Below are positions 13,753 through 25,109 of a stretch of DNA of 64,000 nt, one piece after another (position 1 is the first letter of the stretch; every line of letters starts with the position of its first letter). Below the pieces are notes generated by a model that saw only the letters and a program-made list of their open reading frames with translations, searched no databases and was not told where the DNA came from. Origin of the DNA: Hydrogenophaga sp. (GTDB lineage: Bacteria; Pseudomonadota; Gammaproteobacteria; Burkholderiales; Burkholderiaceae_C). The stretch covers positions 1-64,000 of the forward strand of contig JAEUOT010000058.1 in the NCBI GenBank assembly GCA_016790705.1. Direction: 5' to 3'. Both the position numbers and the translations under genes were made by a program.

Positions 13753-14367
13753 TCAGCGGGCGCTCCAGGCCAGCTTGCCCGCCATCGCTGCGAAAGCCAC
13801 CGCGAATCCGCGACGCAGCGCGTTCTGGACGCGCGCCGAGCCGGCCACCCGTTCGCGGAACGCGTGGGCCGCGAAGCCGTAGAGAACGAACACACCGAAG
13901 GTCATGGCCATGAACACCCCGCTGAGCGCGGTGAATTGGCGCATCGGGGCGGGGTCCGACGCGTCCATGAACTGGGGCAGGAACGCCATGAAGAACAAGG
14001 TGAGCTTGGGGTTGAGCAGGTTCAGCAGCACGGCTTTGCCCACCAGACGGGCGGGATGGCTGGCCGTGGGCGTGGCGTCGGTCCGGAACGCCGTGCGGTC
14101 GCGCCAGGTCATCGCCGCCAGGTAGAGCAGGTACAGCACACCGGCGGCGCGCAGCGCCTGAAAGGCCAGGGCACCGGCGTGCATCACGGCCGCCAGCCCC
14201 AGAGCCGTGGCGGCCATGTGGGGCACGATGCCCAGGGTGCAGCCCAGGGCCGCCCAGACACTGGCCAGACGACCGCGCGACAGGCCGGTGGAGACGGTGA
14301 ACAGCACACCCGCGCCCGGGGTGACCACCACCACGGCGGAGGTGAGCAGGAATTCCAGCGACATCAT
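13753..14367 (-). CDS. LysE/RhtB family amino-acid exporter
   Basis: A 204-residue inner-membrane protein with about five to six hydrophobic helices. The N-terminal signature VVVVTPGAGVLFTVSTGLSRGR matches the LysE/RhtB family (usual PGP is PGA here), and LLNLLNPKLTLFFMAFLPQF is the typical central motif. Start: two ATGs lie at 14367 and 14364; a GGAG eight bases before 14367 favours the first. It is encoded 77 bp downstream of an AraC-type regulator on the same strand, a common pairing in which the regulator controls an exporter. The exported substrate (amino acid or analogue) cannot be told. Confidence 0.9.
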   Translation of the reverse strand: MMSLEFLLTSAVVVVTPGAGVLFTVSTGLSRGRLASVWAALGCTLGIVPHMAATALGLAAVMHAGALAFQALRAAGVLYLLYLAAMTWRDRTAFRTDATPTASHPARLVGKAVLLNLLNPKLTLFFMAFLPQFMDASDPAPMRQFTALSGVFMAMTFGVFVLYGFAAHAFRERVAGSARVQNALRRGFAVAFAAMAGKLAWSAR

Positions 14368-14444
14368 GGGACGGACTCCAGAACAGGGCCATTGACGGCC
14401 GATGTCCCGACTGTGTCCCGTCTTCGCCGGGGATGTCTTGAACG

Positions 14445-15266
14445 TTATTGCAGGGGGCCGGCCATCGCCTGCCGCCATTGCCCTGGAGTGAAGCCGAAGT
14501 GGCGAACGAATTGCCGGTTCAGATGGCTCTGGTCGGCAAAGCCGCAGACGTAGGCCGCTTCGGCCATTGGCGAGCCGGCCGCGATCAGCCGCCGTGCCTG
14601 GCGCAAGCGCTGCTGTTGCAGCCAGGCGAACGGTGGCAGGCTTTGCCAGCGGGCGAACTGCCGCACCAGCTGGAAGCGCGACAGGCCCGCCAGACCGGCC
14701 AGATGGTCCAAGTCGGGCGGGGCAGCCATCTGATCGAGCAGGCAGTCACGCACCCGTTGCAGATGGGCCGGGGCCACAGTGTCGGGGCGACGGTTGCTGT
14801 GCCGGTGGGCGAGCAGACCGCAGACCTGGGTCAGCGCTTCCTCGCAGGCCGCCGTCGCCAAAGGGTCGTGGTGGTCCACGTCGTCCCAGTGGCGAAACAG
14901 GCGGACCATGGCTGTGCGCACCACCGGATCGTCGAACACGGGGCGTGTGAACTCCCGCGGTCGCCCGTCCACCAGGCGGGCCATCGCTTCCGCACTCACG
15001 TGCACCATGCGCCAGCGCCGGGGGGCGTGGCCCAGCGGGTGGCCGTCGTGCACTTCGCCGGGGTTGGACGTGACGATGTGACCGGGCAGGGCCTCGACCG
15101 TGCCACGTCCGCTGGCCGAGCGGTGCCCCCCCGCTTCCATCAAGCCGAAGCCGTGGCCGTCGTGCCAGTGACGGCCGAAGCTGCGACCACTGTGCAGCGC
15201 CTCGGCATGCACGCCCTCGATGGGGCCGCGCCGGAGACGGACGTGGTGGATGGGGCGGGGACTCAC
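14445..15266 (-). CDS. AraC family transcriptional regulator
   Basis: A 273-residue regulator. The N-terminal cupin-like sensor part (GRHWHDGHGFGLMEAG at about 31-46) has two His in the ligand pocket region. The C-terminal double helix-turn-helix spans about 165-270, with LAGLAGLSRFQLVRQF and the signature AAYVCGFADQSHLNRQF. No ATG exists near the required N-terminus; GTG 15266 overlaps the prfC stop codon (GTGA), so translation is probably coupled to prfC. This is an odd partner for a regulator and may reflect only compaction. It probably controls the LysE-type exporter encoded downstream. Confidence 0.88.
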   Translation of the reverse strand: MSPRPIHHVRLRRGPIEGVHAEALHSGRSFGRHWHDGHGFGLMEAGGHRSASGRGTVEALPGHIVTSNPGEVHDGHPLGHAPRRWRMVHVSAEAMARLVDGRPREFTRPVFDDPVVRTAMVRLFRHWDDVDHHDPLATAACEEALTQVCGLLAHRHSNRRPDTVAPAHLQRVRDCLLDQMAAPPDLDHLAGLAGLSRFQLVRQFARWQSLPPFAWLQQQRLRQARRLIAAGSPMAEAAYVCGFADQSHLNRQFVRHFGFTPGQWRQAMAGPLQ

Positions 15267-16882
15267 ATCGACTTGTGGAACACCAGTCCCGCGTGCTCGC
15301 GCATCGCGTGGAACTTGATCTTGGGCCAGTTGGCCTCGACCGCGCGCAACGTGGCCATGTGGTCCAGCAGCACGGTGGGTGCGTCCACTGCGTCCAGCGC
15401 CACGCGGTGGGCGTTGGCGTCCATGAAGCGCTTGAGTTCCTGCTCGCCGCCGTCCTCGGGCGCACAGGTCACCCAGCGCGCCACGTTGTAGTTGCTGCCC
15501 ATGATGCGGGCGCGCACGCCGTATTCGTGCTCCAGGCGGTGGGCCACCACTTCGAACTGCAGCTGGCCGACGGCGCCCAGCAGCAGCACCGTGCCGGCGA
15601 TGGGACGGAACACCTGGATCGCACCTTCCTCGCCGAGTTGGGTCAGGCCGGCCCGAAGCTGCTTGGTCTTGAGCGGGTCGGCCACTTCCACGCTGCGGAT
15701 GATTTCCGGCGCGAAGAAGGGCAGGCCGGTGAACTGCAGGGCTTCGCCCTCGGTCAGGGTGTCGCCCAGCTGCAGCACGCCGTGGTTCGGGATGCCGATG
15801 ATGTCGCCGGCAAAGGCCTCGTCCAGCAGCTCGCGGCGCTGCGACAGGAAGCTCACCACGGTGTTGGGGCGCAGTTCCTTGCCGCTGCGCACCACCTTCA
15901 GGCGCATGCCGCGCTCGAAGTGGCCGCTGGCCACGCGCACGAAGGCGATGCGGTCGCGGTGCGCCGGGTCCATGTTGGCCTGGATCTTGAAGACCACGCC
16001 GCTGAACTTGGGCTCGACCGGCTCGACCACACGCTGGATGGCGGCCTTCGCGCCCGGCTGCGGCGCCAGGTCGACCAGCGCGTCCAGCACCTCGCGCACG
16101 CCGAAGTTGTTGACGGCAGAGCCGAACAGCATGGGGGTCTGCGTACCGCTGAGGAAGGCCTCCTTGTCGAACGCGGGCGAGGCACCTTCGACCAGCTCCA
16201 GCTCGTCTTTGGCCGCCGTCCATTCCATGCCGAACCGGCTGGCGCTCTCGGCGTTGTCCAGGCCGGCCAGCACCTCTTCGTCGCCGCCGCGGCGGTCTTC
16301 ACCGGCGGCGAACACGCGCATCTGGTCTTCGCGGCGGTCGTAAACGCCGCGGAAGGTCTTGCCCATGCCCACCGGCCAGGTGAAGGGCACCACGGTCATG
16401 CCCAGCTCGCGCTCGATCTCGTCCATCAGGTCCAGCGGGGCTTTCACCTCGCGGTCCATCTTGTTGACGAAGGTGAGGATGGGCGTGTTGCGGGCGCGGC
16501 AAACCTGCAGCAGGCGCCGGGTCTGCGGTTCCACGCCGTTGCCGGCGTCGATCACCATCAGCGCCGCATCGACGGCGGTCAGCACGCGGTAGGTGTCTTC
16601 CGAGAAGTCCTGGTGGCCCGGGGTGTCCAGCAGGTTGATGACGCAGTCGCGGTACTCCATCTGCATCACCGACGAGGCGACGGAAATGCCGCGCTGCTTC
16701 TCGATCTCCATCCAGTCGGAGGTGGCGTGGCGCGCGGCCTTGCGCGCCTTGACTGAGCCCGCGATGTTGATGGCGCCCGAGAACAGCAGCAGCTTCTCGG
16801 TCAGGGTGGTCTTACCCGCGTCGGGGTGCGAAATGATGGCGAAGGTGCGGCGGCGCTGCACCTGTTGGGCGATGTCGGACAT
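15263..16882 (-). CDS. prfC: Peptide chain release factor 3
   Basis: The RF3 GTPase that recycles RF1/RF2 from the ribosome. The 539-residue protein has the normal family length. G1 is HPDAGKTTLTEK at about 20-31, G3 is DTPGHQDFSEDT, and G4 is NKMDRE. The RF3-specific C-terminal portion ends in MREHAGLVFHKSM. The start is ATG 16882. It is divergent from the RNA methyltransferase gene with a 34-bp gap and 4-bp overlapped at its 3' end by the AraC gene. Confidence 0.97.
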   Translation of the reverse strand: MSDIAQQVQRRRTFAIISHPDAGKTTLTEKLLLFSGAINIAGSVKARKAARHATSDWMEIEKQRGISVASSVMQMEYRDCVINLLDTPGHQDFSEDTYRVLTAVDAALMVIDAGNGVEPQTRRLLQVCRARNTPILTFVNKMDREVKAPLDLMDEIERELGMTVVPFTWPVGMGKTFRGVYDRREDQMRVFAAGEDRRGGDEEVLAGLDNAESASRFGMEWTAAKDELELVEGASPAFDKEAFLSGTQTPMLFGSAVNNFGVREVLDALVDLAPQPGAKAAIQRVVEPVEPKFSGVVFKIQANMDPAHRDRIAFVRVASGHFERGMRLKVVRSGKELRPNTVVSFLSQRRELLDEAFAGDIIGIPNHGVLQLGDTLTEGEALQFTGLPFFAPEIIRSVEVADPLKTKQLRAGLTQLGEEGAIQVFRPIAGTVLLLGAVGQLQFEVVAHRLEHEYGVRARIMGSNYNVARWVTCAPEDGGEQELKRFMDANAHRVALDAVDAPTVLLDHMATLRAVEANWPKIKFHAMREHAGLVFHKSM

Positions 16883-16916
16883 AACCCTCGATTATCCCCG
16901 GTGGGACAATAGCGGG

Positions 16917-18182
16917 ATGCACCCGAAAGCCCTTCTGGACGAAAGCGCCAGCCTGATCGAGAAAGTCTTCAAGTTCGACCACCCGGCCGACGCCGTGGTG
17001 GCGCGCCATTTCCGCGAGAACAAGTCGCTCGGTCCGCGCGAGCGCGCCACGCTGTCCGACACCGTGTTCGCCGTGCTGCGCGAGCGGCTGAAGTTCGAGT
17101 GGCTGGCCCGCTCGGGCAGTGGCTCCAAGTGGCGCCGACTGGCGATCCTCGGTTTTCCGGGTGACCGCGACTTCCTCAAGAGTGCGCTGACCGAGCCCGA
17201 GAAAAACTGGCTCGACGCCTGTGCCAAGGTCGGGGACGCCGACTATCTCGCGCCGCATCGCCACAACCTGCCGGATTGGCTGGCGCAGGCGCTGCGTGAG
17301 CAAGTGGGGGACGAACTGGACGCCTTGGCGGCCTGTCTGCTGCGCCCGGCGCCGCTGGACCTGCGGGTGAACACGCTCAAGCAGAAACGCGATGCGGCGC
17401 TGGCGGCCGTGCGCGGCGCGGGCCTGTCTGCGGAGTTGACACCCCATTCGCCGCTGGGCATACGGCTGGACGGCAAGCCCAACCTGGCCAGGCTGCCGGC
17501 GTTCGCCAACGGTGAGGTCGAGGTGCAGGACGAAGGCTCGCAGTTGCTGGCGCTGCTGCTGGCGCCCAAGCGGGGCGAGATGGTGGCCGACTTCTGTGCC
17601 GGGGCCGGTGGCAAGACACTGGCGCTCGGGGCGGCCATGAAGAACACCGGCCGGCTTTACGCCTTCGACACCTCGGCCCACCGGCTGGATGCGATCAAGC
17701 CGCGGCTGGCGCGAAGCGGCCTGTCCAATGTGCACCCGGTGGCCATTGCGCACGAGCGCGACGAACGCATCAAGCGTCTGGCGGGCAAGCTCGACCGGGT
17801 TTTGGTCGATGCGCCCTGTTCCGGCCTGGGCACCCTGCGCCGCAGCCCCGACCTCAAATGGCGCCAGACTCCGGAGACGGTGGCTGCGCTGTCCGCGCTG
17901 CAGCAGCGAATTCTCGACAGCGCGGCCCGTTTGCTCAAACCCGGCGGGCGCTTGGTCTATGCGACCTGCAGCCTGCTGCCGCAGGAAAACGAGGCTGTTG
18001 CCCGGGCCTTTGAGGCATCGCACGCGATGTTCGAGCCGCTGCAGGTGTCGTCCTTGCTGGCGGCGGCCCAGGTGGAAGATGCGGCCGGTCTGTGCAGTGC
18101 CGAGGGGCGCTTCATGCGCCTGTGGCCGCACCGTCATGGGACCGACGGGTTTTTTGCCGCCGCATGGCAGAGGAAGGCCTGA
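16917..18182 (+). CDS. RsmB/NOP family RNA (cytosine-5) methyltransferase
   Basis: A 421-residue SAM-dependent m5C methyltransferase. The N-terminal about 90 residues resemble the NusB-like helical domain of RsmB (LGPRERATLSDTVFAVLRERL). The catalytic domain has the SAM loop DFCAGAGGKTLALGA at about 223-237, motif IV DAPCSGLGTLRR and motif VI ATCSLLPQENE; both family cysteines (PCS and TCS) are present. RsmB itself methylates 16S rRNA C967, and this is the closest assignment, but RsmF-like enzymes share these motifs. The start ATG 16917 follows AGCGGG. It is divergent from prfC. Confidence 0.9.
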   Translation: MHPKALLDESASLIEKVFKFDHPADAVVARHFRENKSLGPRERATLSDTVFAVLRERLKFEWLARSGSGSKWRRLAILGFPGDRDFLKSALTEPEKNWLDACAKVGDADYLAPHRHNLPDWLAQALREQVGDELDALAACLLRPAPLDLRVNTLKQKRDAALAAVRGAGLSAELTPHSPLGIRLDGKPNLARLPAFANGEVEVQDEGSQLLALLLAPKRGEMVADFCAGAGGKTLALGAAMKNTGRLYAFDTSAHRLDAIKPRLARSGLSNVHPVAIAHERDERIKRLAGKLDRVLVDAPCSGLGTLRRSPDLKWRQTPETVAALSALQQRILDSAARLLKPGGRLVYATCSLLPQENEAVARAFEASHAMFEPLQVSSLLAAAQVEDAAGLCSAEGRFMRLWPHRHGTDGFFAAAWQRKA

Positions 18183-18317
18183 GGGCGTCTGGATTTCACA
18201 ATGTGATCCAGGACTTGGGAAAAACAGGGTCCGTCGTTAAAATTGAGGGTCGCCCCACCAAGCGCCCAGGCGGGGTTGTTTCATTTTCGAGTGCCCGGGC
18301 GCACTTCTAGGACGTCA

Positions 18318-19547
18318 ATGTTTTCTTCCGATTCCGGGACCCTGTCCCTGCTCTGGGATGGTCTGGTCCAGTTCATTTCCCATGGTCTCACCGGCGCCAC
18401 ATGGTGGCAGGCCATTCTGGTGGCCCTGGTGATGACCCACATCACGATCGCCAGCGTCACCATCTATCTGCACCGTCATTCGGCCCACCGTGCGCTGGAC
18501 CTGCATCCGATCGCGTCGCATTTCTTCCGCTTCTGGCTCTGGATGACCACCGGCATGGTGACCAAGGAGTGGACCGCGATTCACCGCAAGCACCACGCCA
18601 AGTGCGAGCGCGAAGGTGATCCGCACAGCCCGGTCGTTTTTGGCATCAAGAAGGTGTTCTGGCAGGGCAGCGAGCTCTACCGTGCCGAAGCCAAGAACCA
18701 GGAAACCCTGGAGCGCTACGGTCACAACACCCCCGATGACTGGATGGAGCGCCGTGTCTACACCGGCCACTCGCGCCTGGGCGTGAGTCTGATGCTCATC
18801 ATCGACGTCGCGCTGTTCGGTGCGCTGGGCCTGACGGTGTGGGCGATCCAGATGGCCTGGATTCCGGTGACGGCCGCCGGCATCATCAACGGCATTGGCC
18901 ACTACTGGGGCTATCGCAACTTCGAAGCCGCAGACGCCAGCACCAACGTCTTCCCCTGGGGCGTGATCATCGGCGGCGAAGAGCTGCACAACAACCACCA
19001 TACCTACCCGACATCGGCCAAGCTGTCGGTCAAGCCCTACGAGTTCGACATCGGCTGGATGTACATCACCGTACTCAAATCCCTGGGGCTGGCCTCGGTC
19101 AAGAAGCTGCCGCCCAAGATGGCGTTCGGGGATGTCCGTCCTGTGGCTGACGAGAAAACGCTGGAGGCGATCATCGCCAACCGTTATGAAGTGATGGCCG
19201 GTTACGCCCGTGAGCTGCACGCTGCCTGCCAGCGCGAAATGAAGGCGCTTCAGGTAAGCAACGGGGTCAGTGCCTCGGCGCTGGATGCGGCGCGCCGCTG
19301 GCTGCACCGTGACGACGACAAGGTGCCTGCGGAGGTGAAGCCTCAACTGGCCCTGGCGCGAGCGGAGCACCCGGTGCTCGACAAGATGGTGACGATGCGG
19401 GAGGAGCTGCGTTCGCTCTGGACCGGTACCAACGCCACGCGGGAGCAGATGGCTGCCCGGCTGCAGGACTGGTGCCGTCGTGCCGAAGAGAGCGGTATTG
19501 CGGCCTTGCGCGACTTTTCGGTGAAACTGCGCTCGGCCCACGCCTGA
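18318..19547 (+). CDS. Acyl-CoA/fatty acid delta-9 desaturase
   Basis: A 409-residue integral membrane di-iron desaturase. Three histidine boxes are seen: HRHSAHRALD at about 54-63, HRKHHAKCE at about 91-99 and HNNHHTYP at about 228-235. Hydrophobic segments flank them. The last about 120 residues form a charged cytoplasmic extension that is longer than in minimal desaturases. It introduces a cis double bond in membrane acyl chains (family knowledge). ATG 18318 begins MFSSDSGTLSLLW; an upstream in-frame ATG at 18243 would add a low-quality arginine-rich leader and is not favoured. It is convergent with rpmG across a bidirectional terminator. Confidence 0.92.
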   Translation: MFSSDSGTLSLLWDGLVQFISHGLTGATWWQAILVALVMTHITIASVTIYLHRHSAHRALDLHPIASHFFRFWLWMTTGMVTKEWTAIHRKHHAKCEREGDPHSPVVFGIKKVFWQGSELYRAEAKNQETLERYGHNTPDDWMERRVYTGHSRLGVSLMLIIDVALFGALGLTVWAIQMAWIPVTAAGIINGIGHYWGYRNFEAADASTNVFPWGVIIGGEELHNNHHTYPTSAKLSVKPYEFDIGWMYITVLKSLGLASVKKLPPKMAFGDVRPVADEKTLEAIIANRYEVMAGYARELHAACQREMKALQVSNGVSASALDAARRWLHRDDDKVPAEVKPQLALARAEHPVLDKMVTMREELRSLWTGTNATREQMAARLQDWCRRAEESGIAALRDFSVKLRSAHA

Positions 19548-19610
19548 CGGGGGCAGTTGACGGGTGTCGCTGCGCCGGCGCCCGTCTGTGAGCAAGGTCA
19601 AAAAGACAAT

Positions 19611-19642
19611 AAAAAAGCCGCTGTGCTCACAGCGGCTTTTTT
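19611..19642. terminator. Bidirectional Rho-independent terminator between desaturase and rpmG
   Basis: A 15-bp perfect inverted repeat (AAAAAAGCCGCTGTG and its complement) with a 2-base centre, giving a stem with T-runs in both directions. It closes the desaturase gene on the plus strand and the rpmB-rpmG operon on the minus strand. Confidence 0.93.
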
Positions 19643-19661
19643 ATTGGTGGAACCGGCCGAA

Positions 19662-19832
19662 TTACTTCAGCTTGATTTCCTTGTAGTCCACGTGCTTGCG
19701 GGCGACCGGATCAAATTTCTTGATCAGCATCTTGTCCGGCGTGGTCTTCTTGTTCTTGGAGGTGGTGTAGAAGTGGCCGGTTCCAGCGGTGGATTCCAGC
19801 TTGATCTTCTCGCGTGCGCCTTTGGTTGCCAT
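19662..19832 (-). CDS. rpmG: 50S ribosomal protein L33
   Basis: A 56-residue L33 starting [15 protein letters not shown] and ending VDYKEIKLK, with the family's [13 protein letters not shown] core. It lacks the CxxC zinc pairs, so this is the zinc-independent (C-minus) form. It is 13 bp downstream of rpmB and followed by a strong terminator. Confidence 0.97.
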   Translation of the reverse strand: MATKGAREKIKLESTAGTGHFYTTSKNKKTTPDKMLIKKFDPVARKHVDYKEIKLK

Positions 19833-19845
19833 GGTGCCCTACTCC

Positions 19846-20079
19846 TTAAGCTTGGCCACGTGCGCGCAGGTCGGCGAGCACAGCGTCGATACCGTTCTTG
19901 TCGATCAGGCGCAGGGCTGCACCCGAAACGCGCAGGCGAACCCAGCGGTTCTCGCTCTCGACCCAGAAACGGCGGTATTGCAGGTTCGGCAGGAACCGGC
20001 GCTTGGTTTTGTTGTTGGCGTGGGAAACGTTGTTCCCGACCATGGGCTTCTTGCCCGTGACGTCGCAGACGCGTGCCAT
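19846..20079 (-). CDS. rpmB: 50S ribosomal protein L28
   Basis: A 77-residue L28 with [29 protein letters not shown] at the N-terminus (quoted in parts: [12 protein letters not shown], then [11 protein letters not shown]) and a typical basic core. It has a single Cys near the N-terminus rather than four, so it is the zinc-independent form, matching L33. It is the first gene of the rpmB-rpmG operon. Confidence 0.97.
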   Translation of the reverse strand: MARVCDVTGKKPMVGNNVSHANNKTKRRFLPNLQYRRFWVESENRWVRLRVSGAALRLIDKNGIDAVLADLRARGQA

Positions 20080-20209
20080 GAGGACACTCCGATTTCATCA
20101 AACGGCCGCCACCCGAGCGGTGGGGGCCTCACCTCGCCAGAAAAAGGGTGGCGGTAACCCTGAATTTGCAACGCACGGCCGAAATGGCCCAATCGCAGCA
20201 AAGCCGTAG

Positions 20210-20215
20210 ATTATA
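20210..20215 (-). promoter_or_regulatory. rpmB: Likely -10 element of the rpmB-rpmG operon
   Basis: TATAAT on the minus strand lies about 130 bp before the rpmB ATG. No good -35 hexamer is seen at 17 bp, so only the -10 box is claimed. Confidence 0.45.
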
Positions 20216-20262
20216 GCCTGGCTTCGTGAGCCGGGCTACCACCCGTCGGCCCCGGGCCGCGC

Positions 20263-22034
<1,772 letters not shown>

Positions 22035-22061
22035 GCTTGCCGCAGCTTGTCTGCGAGGTTT

Positions 22062-24422
22062 ATGACGTATTCACTCAACACGCTCAACGCTGACCGGGCC
22101 AACGCGCCCCCGAGCGGTATTTCACGTTTTGCCCATGAGGTGGCGCTGGTGGTCGGCGCTGCCCTGCTGGGCCTCTGGCTGTTGTCACTGCTGAGCCATT
22201 CGCTGGCCGATCCCGCCTGGAGCACCACCGGCACCCAGGACCGGGTCGGCAACTGGGCAGGGCAACTGGGGGCCTGGTTGGCGGATGGCAGCTATTTCCT
22301 GTTCGGCTTCTCGGTCTGGTGGCTGGTGCTTGCCGGCTTGCGTGTGTGGCTGTCCGCACTCGCCGGCCGGCTCAGGGGCTCGGCGCTGGAAACCTCCGGC
22401 CATGACCGTGACGATGCACAACCATCTTCTTTGTGGCGTTCGCCCCTGGTTCGGCGGTTGGGTTTTGTGCTGGCGCTGCTGTTCCTCATGGTGGGCAGCG
22501 TGACCCTGGAGTGGAGCCGCCTTTACCGCCTCGAACCTTTGCTGCCTGGTCACGGCGGTGGCGTGTTTGGCCATTTGCTGGGACCGTTGGCGTTGCGCTG
22601 GACCGGTTTCACCGGGTCGGCACTGATGTCGCTGGTGCTGGTCGTGGCCTGTGCACCACTGGTGTTCGGTTTCTCGTGGGGGCAGTGGGCCGAGCGCCTC
22701 GGCGCCATGCTGGATGGCTGGTTCGAGAGCCGGCGTGAGAAGCGGGAAGCGGTCGAGGACCAGCGGATTGGCGAGCAGGCGGCGCGCGAGCGTGAGGTGG
22801 TGGTACAGGTCGAGCGCGAGGTGAGCGAAGAGCAGCATCCCAACCCTGTGGTGATCGAGCCGGTGAGGGTGGATGTGCCCAAGAGTGAGCGGGTGGCCAA
22901 GGAACGGCAGAAGCCTCTGTTCGTCGAGATGCCCGACAGCAGGCTGCCGCAGGTGGACCTGCTGGATGCCGCCCCGACGCAGCAGAGCACGGTGGACGCA
23001 CAGACGCTGGAGATGACCAGCCGCCTGATCGAGAAAAAGCTCAAGGACTTCGGTGTCGAGGTGCGCGTGGTGGCGGCGGCGCCTGGCCCGGTGATCACGC
23101 GTTACGAAATCGAGCCGGCCACCGGTGTGAAGGGCTCGCAGATCGTCAACCTCAGCCGCGACCTGGCGCGTTCGCTGTCACTGGTGTCGATCCGGGTGAT
23201 CGAGACCATCCCGGGCAAGAATCTGATGGCGCTGGAACTGCCCAACGCCAAGCGCCAGACCATCAAGCTCAGCGAGATCCTCGGCTCGCAGGTCTATCAC
23301 GACGCCAGGAGTCTGCTGACCATGGGGCTGGGCAAGGACATCGCCGGCCTGCCGGTGGTGGCCGATCTGGCCAAGATGCCGCACTGCCTGGTCGCCGGTA
23401 CCACCGGCTCGGGCAAGTCCGTGGGCATCAACGCCATGATCCTGTCGCTGCTCTACAAGGCCGACGCCAAGGATGTGCGGCTGCTGCTGATCGACCCGAA
23501 GATGCTGGAGCTGAGCGTCTACGAAGGCATTCCGCACCTGCTCTGCCCGGTGGTGACCGACATGAAGCAGGCGGCCAACGGCCTGAACTGGTGCGTGGCC
23601 GAGATGGAGAAGCGCTACAAGCTCATGAGCAAGATGGGCGTGCGCAACCTGGCGGGCTTCAACGCCAAGCTGGATGAGGCCAAGGCCCGGGGAGAAATCA
23701 TCGGCAACCCCTTCAGCCTGACGCCCGAGCAACCCGAGCCGCTGGAGCGCCTGCCCCACATCGTGGTGGTGATCGACGAGCTGGCCGACCTGATGATGGT
23801 GGTGGGCAAGAAGATCGAAGAACTGATCGCCCGCCTGGCGCAGAAGGCGCGTGCGGCCGGCATTCACCTGATCCTGGCCACTCAGCGCCCCAGCGTGGAT
23901 GTGATCACCGGACTGATCAAGGCCAACATCCCGACCCGCATCTCGTTCCAGGTCAGCAGCAAGATCGACAGCCGCACCATCCTGGACCAGATGGGCGCCG
24001 AGAGCCTGCTGGGCATGGGCGACATGCTCTACATGCCTTCGGGCACAGGGTTCCCGATACGCGTGCACGGCGCGTTTGTCAGCGACGACGAGGTGCACCG
24101 CGTGGCCTCGTACCTGAAAGAGCAGTTCGGCGAGCCCAACTACATCGACGGCATCCTCGAAGGGGGTGTTGGTGATGGCGAAGGCGGTGACCTGTTTGGT
24201 GAAGGCGGTGGTGACGGCGGGGAAAAAGACCCGCTGTATGACCAGGCCGTGGCCATCGTGCTGCAGGACCGCAAGGCCAGCATTTCCTACGTCCAGCGCA
24301 AGCTCAAGATCGGCTACAACCGCGCCGCCCGTCTGCTCGAAGACATGGAGAACGCCGGGCTGGTCAGCGCCCTGACCAGCAGTGGTCAGCGCGACATTCT
24401 GGTGGCGCCGCGCGGAGACTGA
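22062..24422 (+). CDS. ftsK: DNA translocase FtsK
   Basis: A 786-residue septal DNA pump that coordinates chromosome dimer resolution with division. Four hydrophobic segments lie in the first about 215 residues, followed by a shorter than E. coli linker (about 220-330). The motor has Walker A GTTGSGKS (K452) and Walker [12 protein letters not shown], then [19 protein letters not shown]. The C-terminal gamma winged helix is present ([19 protein letters not shown]). A Gly/Asp/Glu-rich linker precedes gamma. ATG 22062 follows GAGG; an upstream TTG at 22047 is less likely. It starts 27 bp after the Crp/Fnr gene and is followed by lolA and rarA, a conserved order. Confidence 0.96.
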   Translation: MTYSLNTLNADRANAPPSGISRFAHEVALVVGAALLGLWLLSLLSHSLADPAWSTTGTQDRVGNWAGQLGAWLADGSYFLFGFSVWWLVLAGLRVWLSALAGRLRGSALETSGHDRDDAQPSSLWRSPLVRRLGFVLALLFLMVGSVTLEWSRLYRLEPLLPGHGGGVFGHLLGPLALRWTGFTGSALMSLVLVVACAPLVFGFSWGQWAERLGAMLDGWFESRREKREAVEDQRIGEQAAREREVVVQVEREVSEEQHPNPVVIEPVRVDVPKSERVAKERQKPLFVEMPDSRLPQVDLLDAAPTQQSTVDAQTLEMTSRLIEKKLKDFGVEVRVVAAAPGPVITRYEIEPATGVKGSQIVNLSRDLARSLSLVSIRVIETIPGKNLMALELPNAKRQTIKLSEILGSQVYHDARSLLTMGLGKDIAGLPVVADLAKMPHCLVAGTTGSGKSVGINAMILSLLYKADAKDVRLLLIDPKMLELSVYEGIPHLLCPVVTDMKQAANGLNWCVAEMEKRYKLMSKMGVRNLAGFNAKLDEAKARGEIIGNPFSLTPEQPEPLERLPHIVVVIDELADLMMVVGKKIEELIARLAQKARAAGIHLILATQRPSVDVITGLIKANIPTRISFQVSSKIDSRTILDQMGAESLLGMGDMLYMPSGTGFPIRVHGAFVSDDEVHRVASYLKEQFGEPNYIDGILEGGVGDGEGGDLFGEGGGDGGEKDPLYDQAVAIVLQDRKASISYVQRKLKIGYNRAARLLEDMENAGLVSALTSSGQRDILVAPRGD

Positions 24423-24466
24423 ACCCGGCGGGAAACCTTTTCGCGGAGCCGATGCTCCGAGCGTGC

Positions 24467-25105
24467 ATGAACTTCAAACATCTGATCCCCGCCGGTTTTG
24501 TCCTGACGCTGCTGTCGGCTCAGGCCGATGGCCTGCTGGACCTCGATGCGTTTCTGCGCGAGGTCAAGAGCGCACAGGCCGGCTTCACCCAGGTGGTGAC
24601 TTCTCCCAAGCGTGAAGGCGAGACCGTGGGGCGCAGCAAGACGTCCAGCGGCCGTTTCGAATTCCAGCGGCCGGGGCGCTTCCGCTTCGAATACACCAAA
24701 CCGTTCGAGCAGACCATCGTGGCCGATGGCCAGACGCTCTGGTTGTACGACGCCGACCTGAACCAGGTCACCGCGCGCAAGCAGCAGGACGTGCTCGGCA
24801 GCACGCCGGCGGCGTTGATCGCCTCGGGCACCGACCTCAAGGCGTTGTCGGAGGCGTTTGAACTGAAGGCGGCGCCGGCGAAAGACGGCATGGAATGGGT
24901 CGACGCGCGACCCAAAGCCAAGGATGGCCAGTTGCAGAGCGTGCGCGTCGGCTTCAGGCAGGGGCAGCTTTCCGTGCTGGAGATCCTCGACAGCCTGGGG
25001 CAGCGATCAGTCCTCAGCTTCGTCCAGTGGCAGGGCAACGCGGCCATCAAGCCCGAGCGCTTCAGGTTCCAGCCGCCGGCCGGGGCCGACGTGATTCGTC
25101 CCTGA
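24467..25105 (+). CDS. lolA: Outer-membrane lipoprotein carrier protein LolA
   Basis: A periplasmic chaperone that ferries lipoproteins from LolCDE to LolB. It has 212 residues from ATG 24467 with an N-terminal signal peptide (hydrophobic AGFVLTLLSAQA, cleavage probably after AQA). The mature part shows the LolA pattern: SGRFEFQRPGRFRFEYTKPF, then QTLWLYDADLNQVTARKQ. ATG 24452 would add five residues (MLRAC) and is also possible because GGAG lies just before it. It ends 4 bp before rarA. It probably also handles the MafA-like and DUF2846 lipoproteins of this strain (inference). Confidence 0.93.
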   Translation: MNFKHLIPAGFVLTLLSAQADGLLDLDAFLREVKSAQAGFTQVVTSPKREGETVGRSKTSSGRFEFQRPGRFRFEYTKPFEQTIVADGQTLWLYDADLNQVTARKQQDVLGSTPAALIASGTDLKALSEAFELKAAPAKDGMEWVDARPKAKDGQLQSVRVGFRQGQLSVLEILDSLGQRSVLSFVQWQGNAAIKPERFRFQPPAGADVIRP

Positions 25106-25109
25106 CATC

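Noticed and set aside
15275-16756. Long plus-strand frame opposite prfC
   Set aside because: Low-information His/Gln/Ala-rich translation; prfC on the minus strand is unmistakable.
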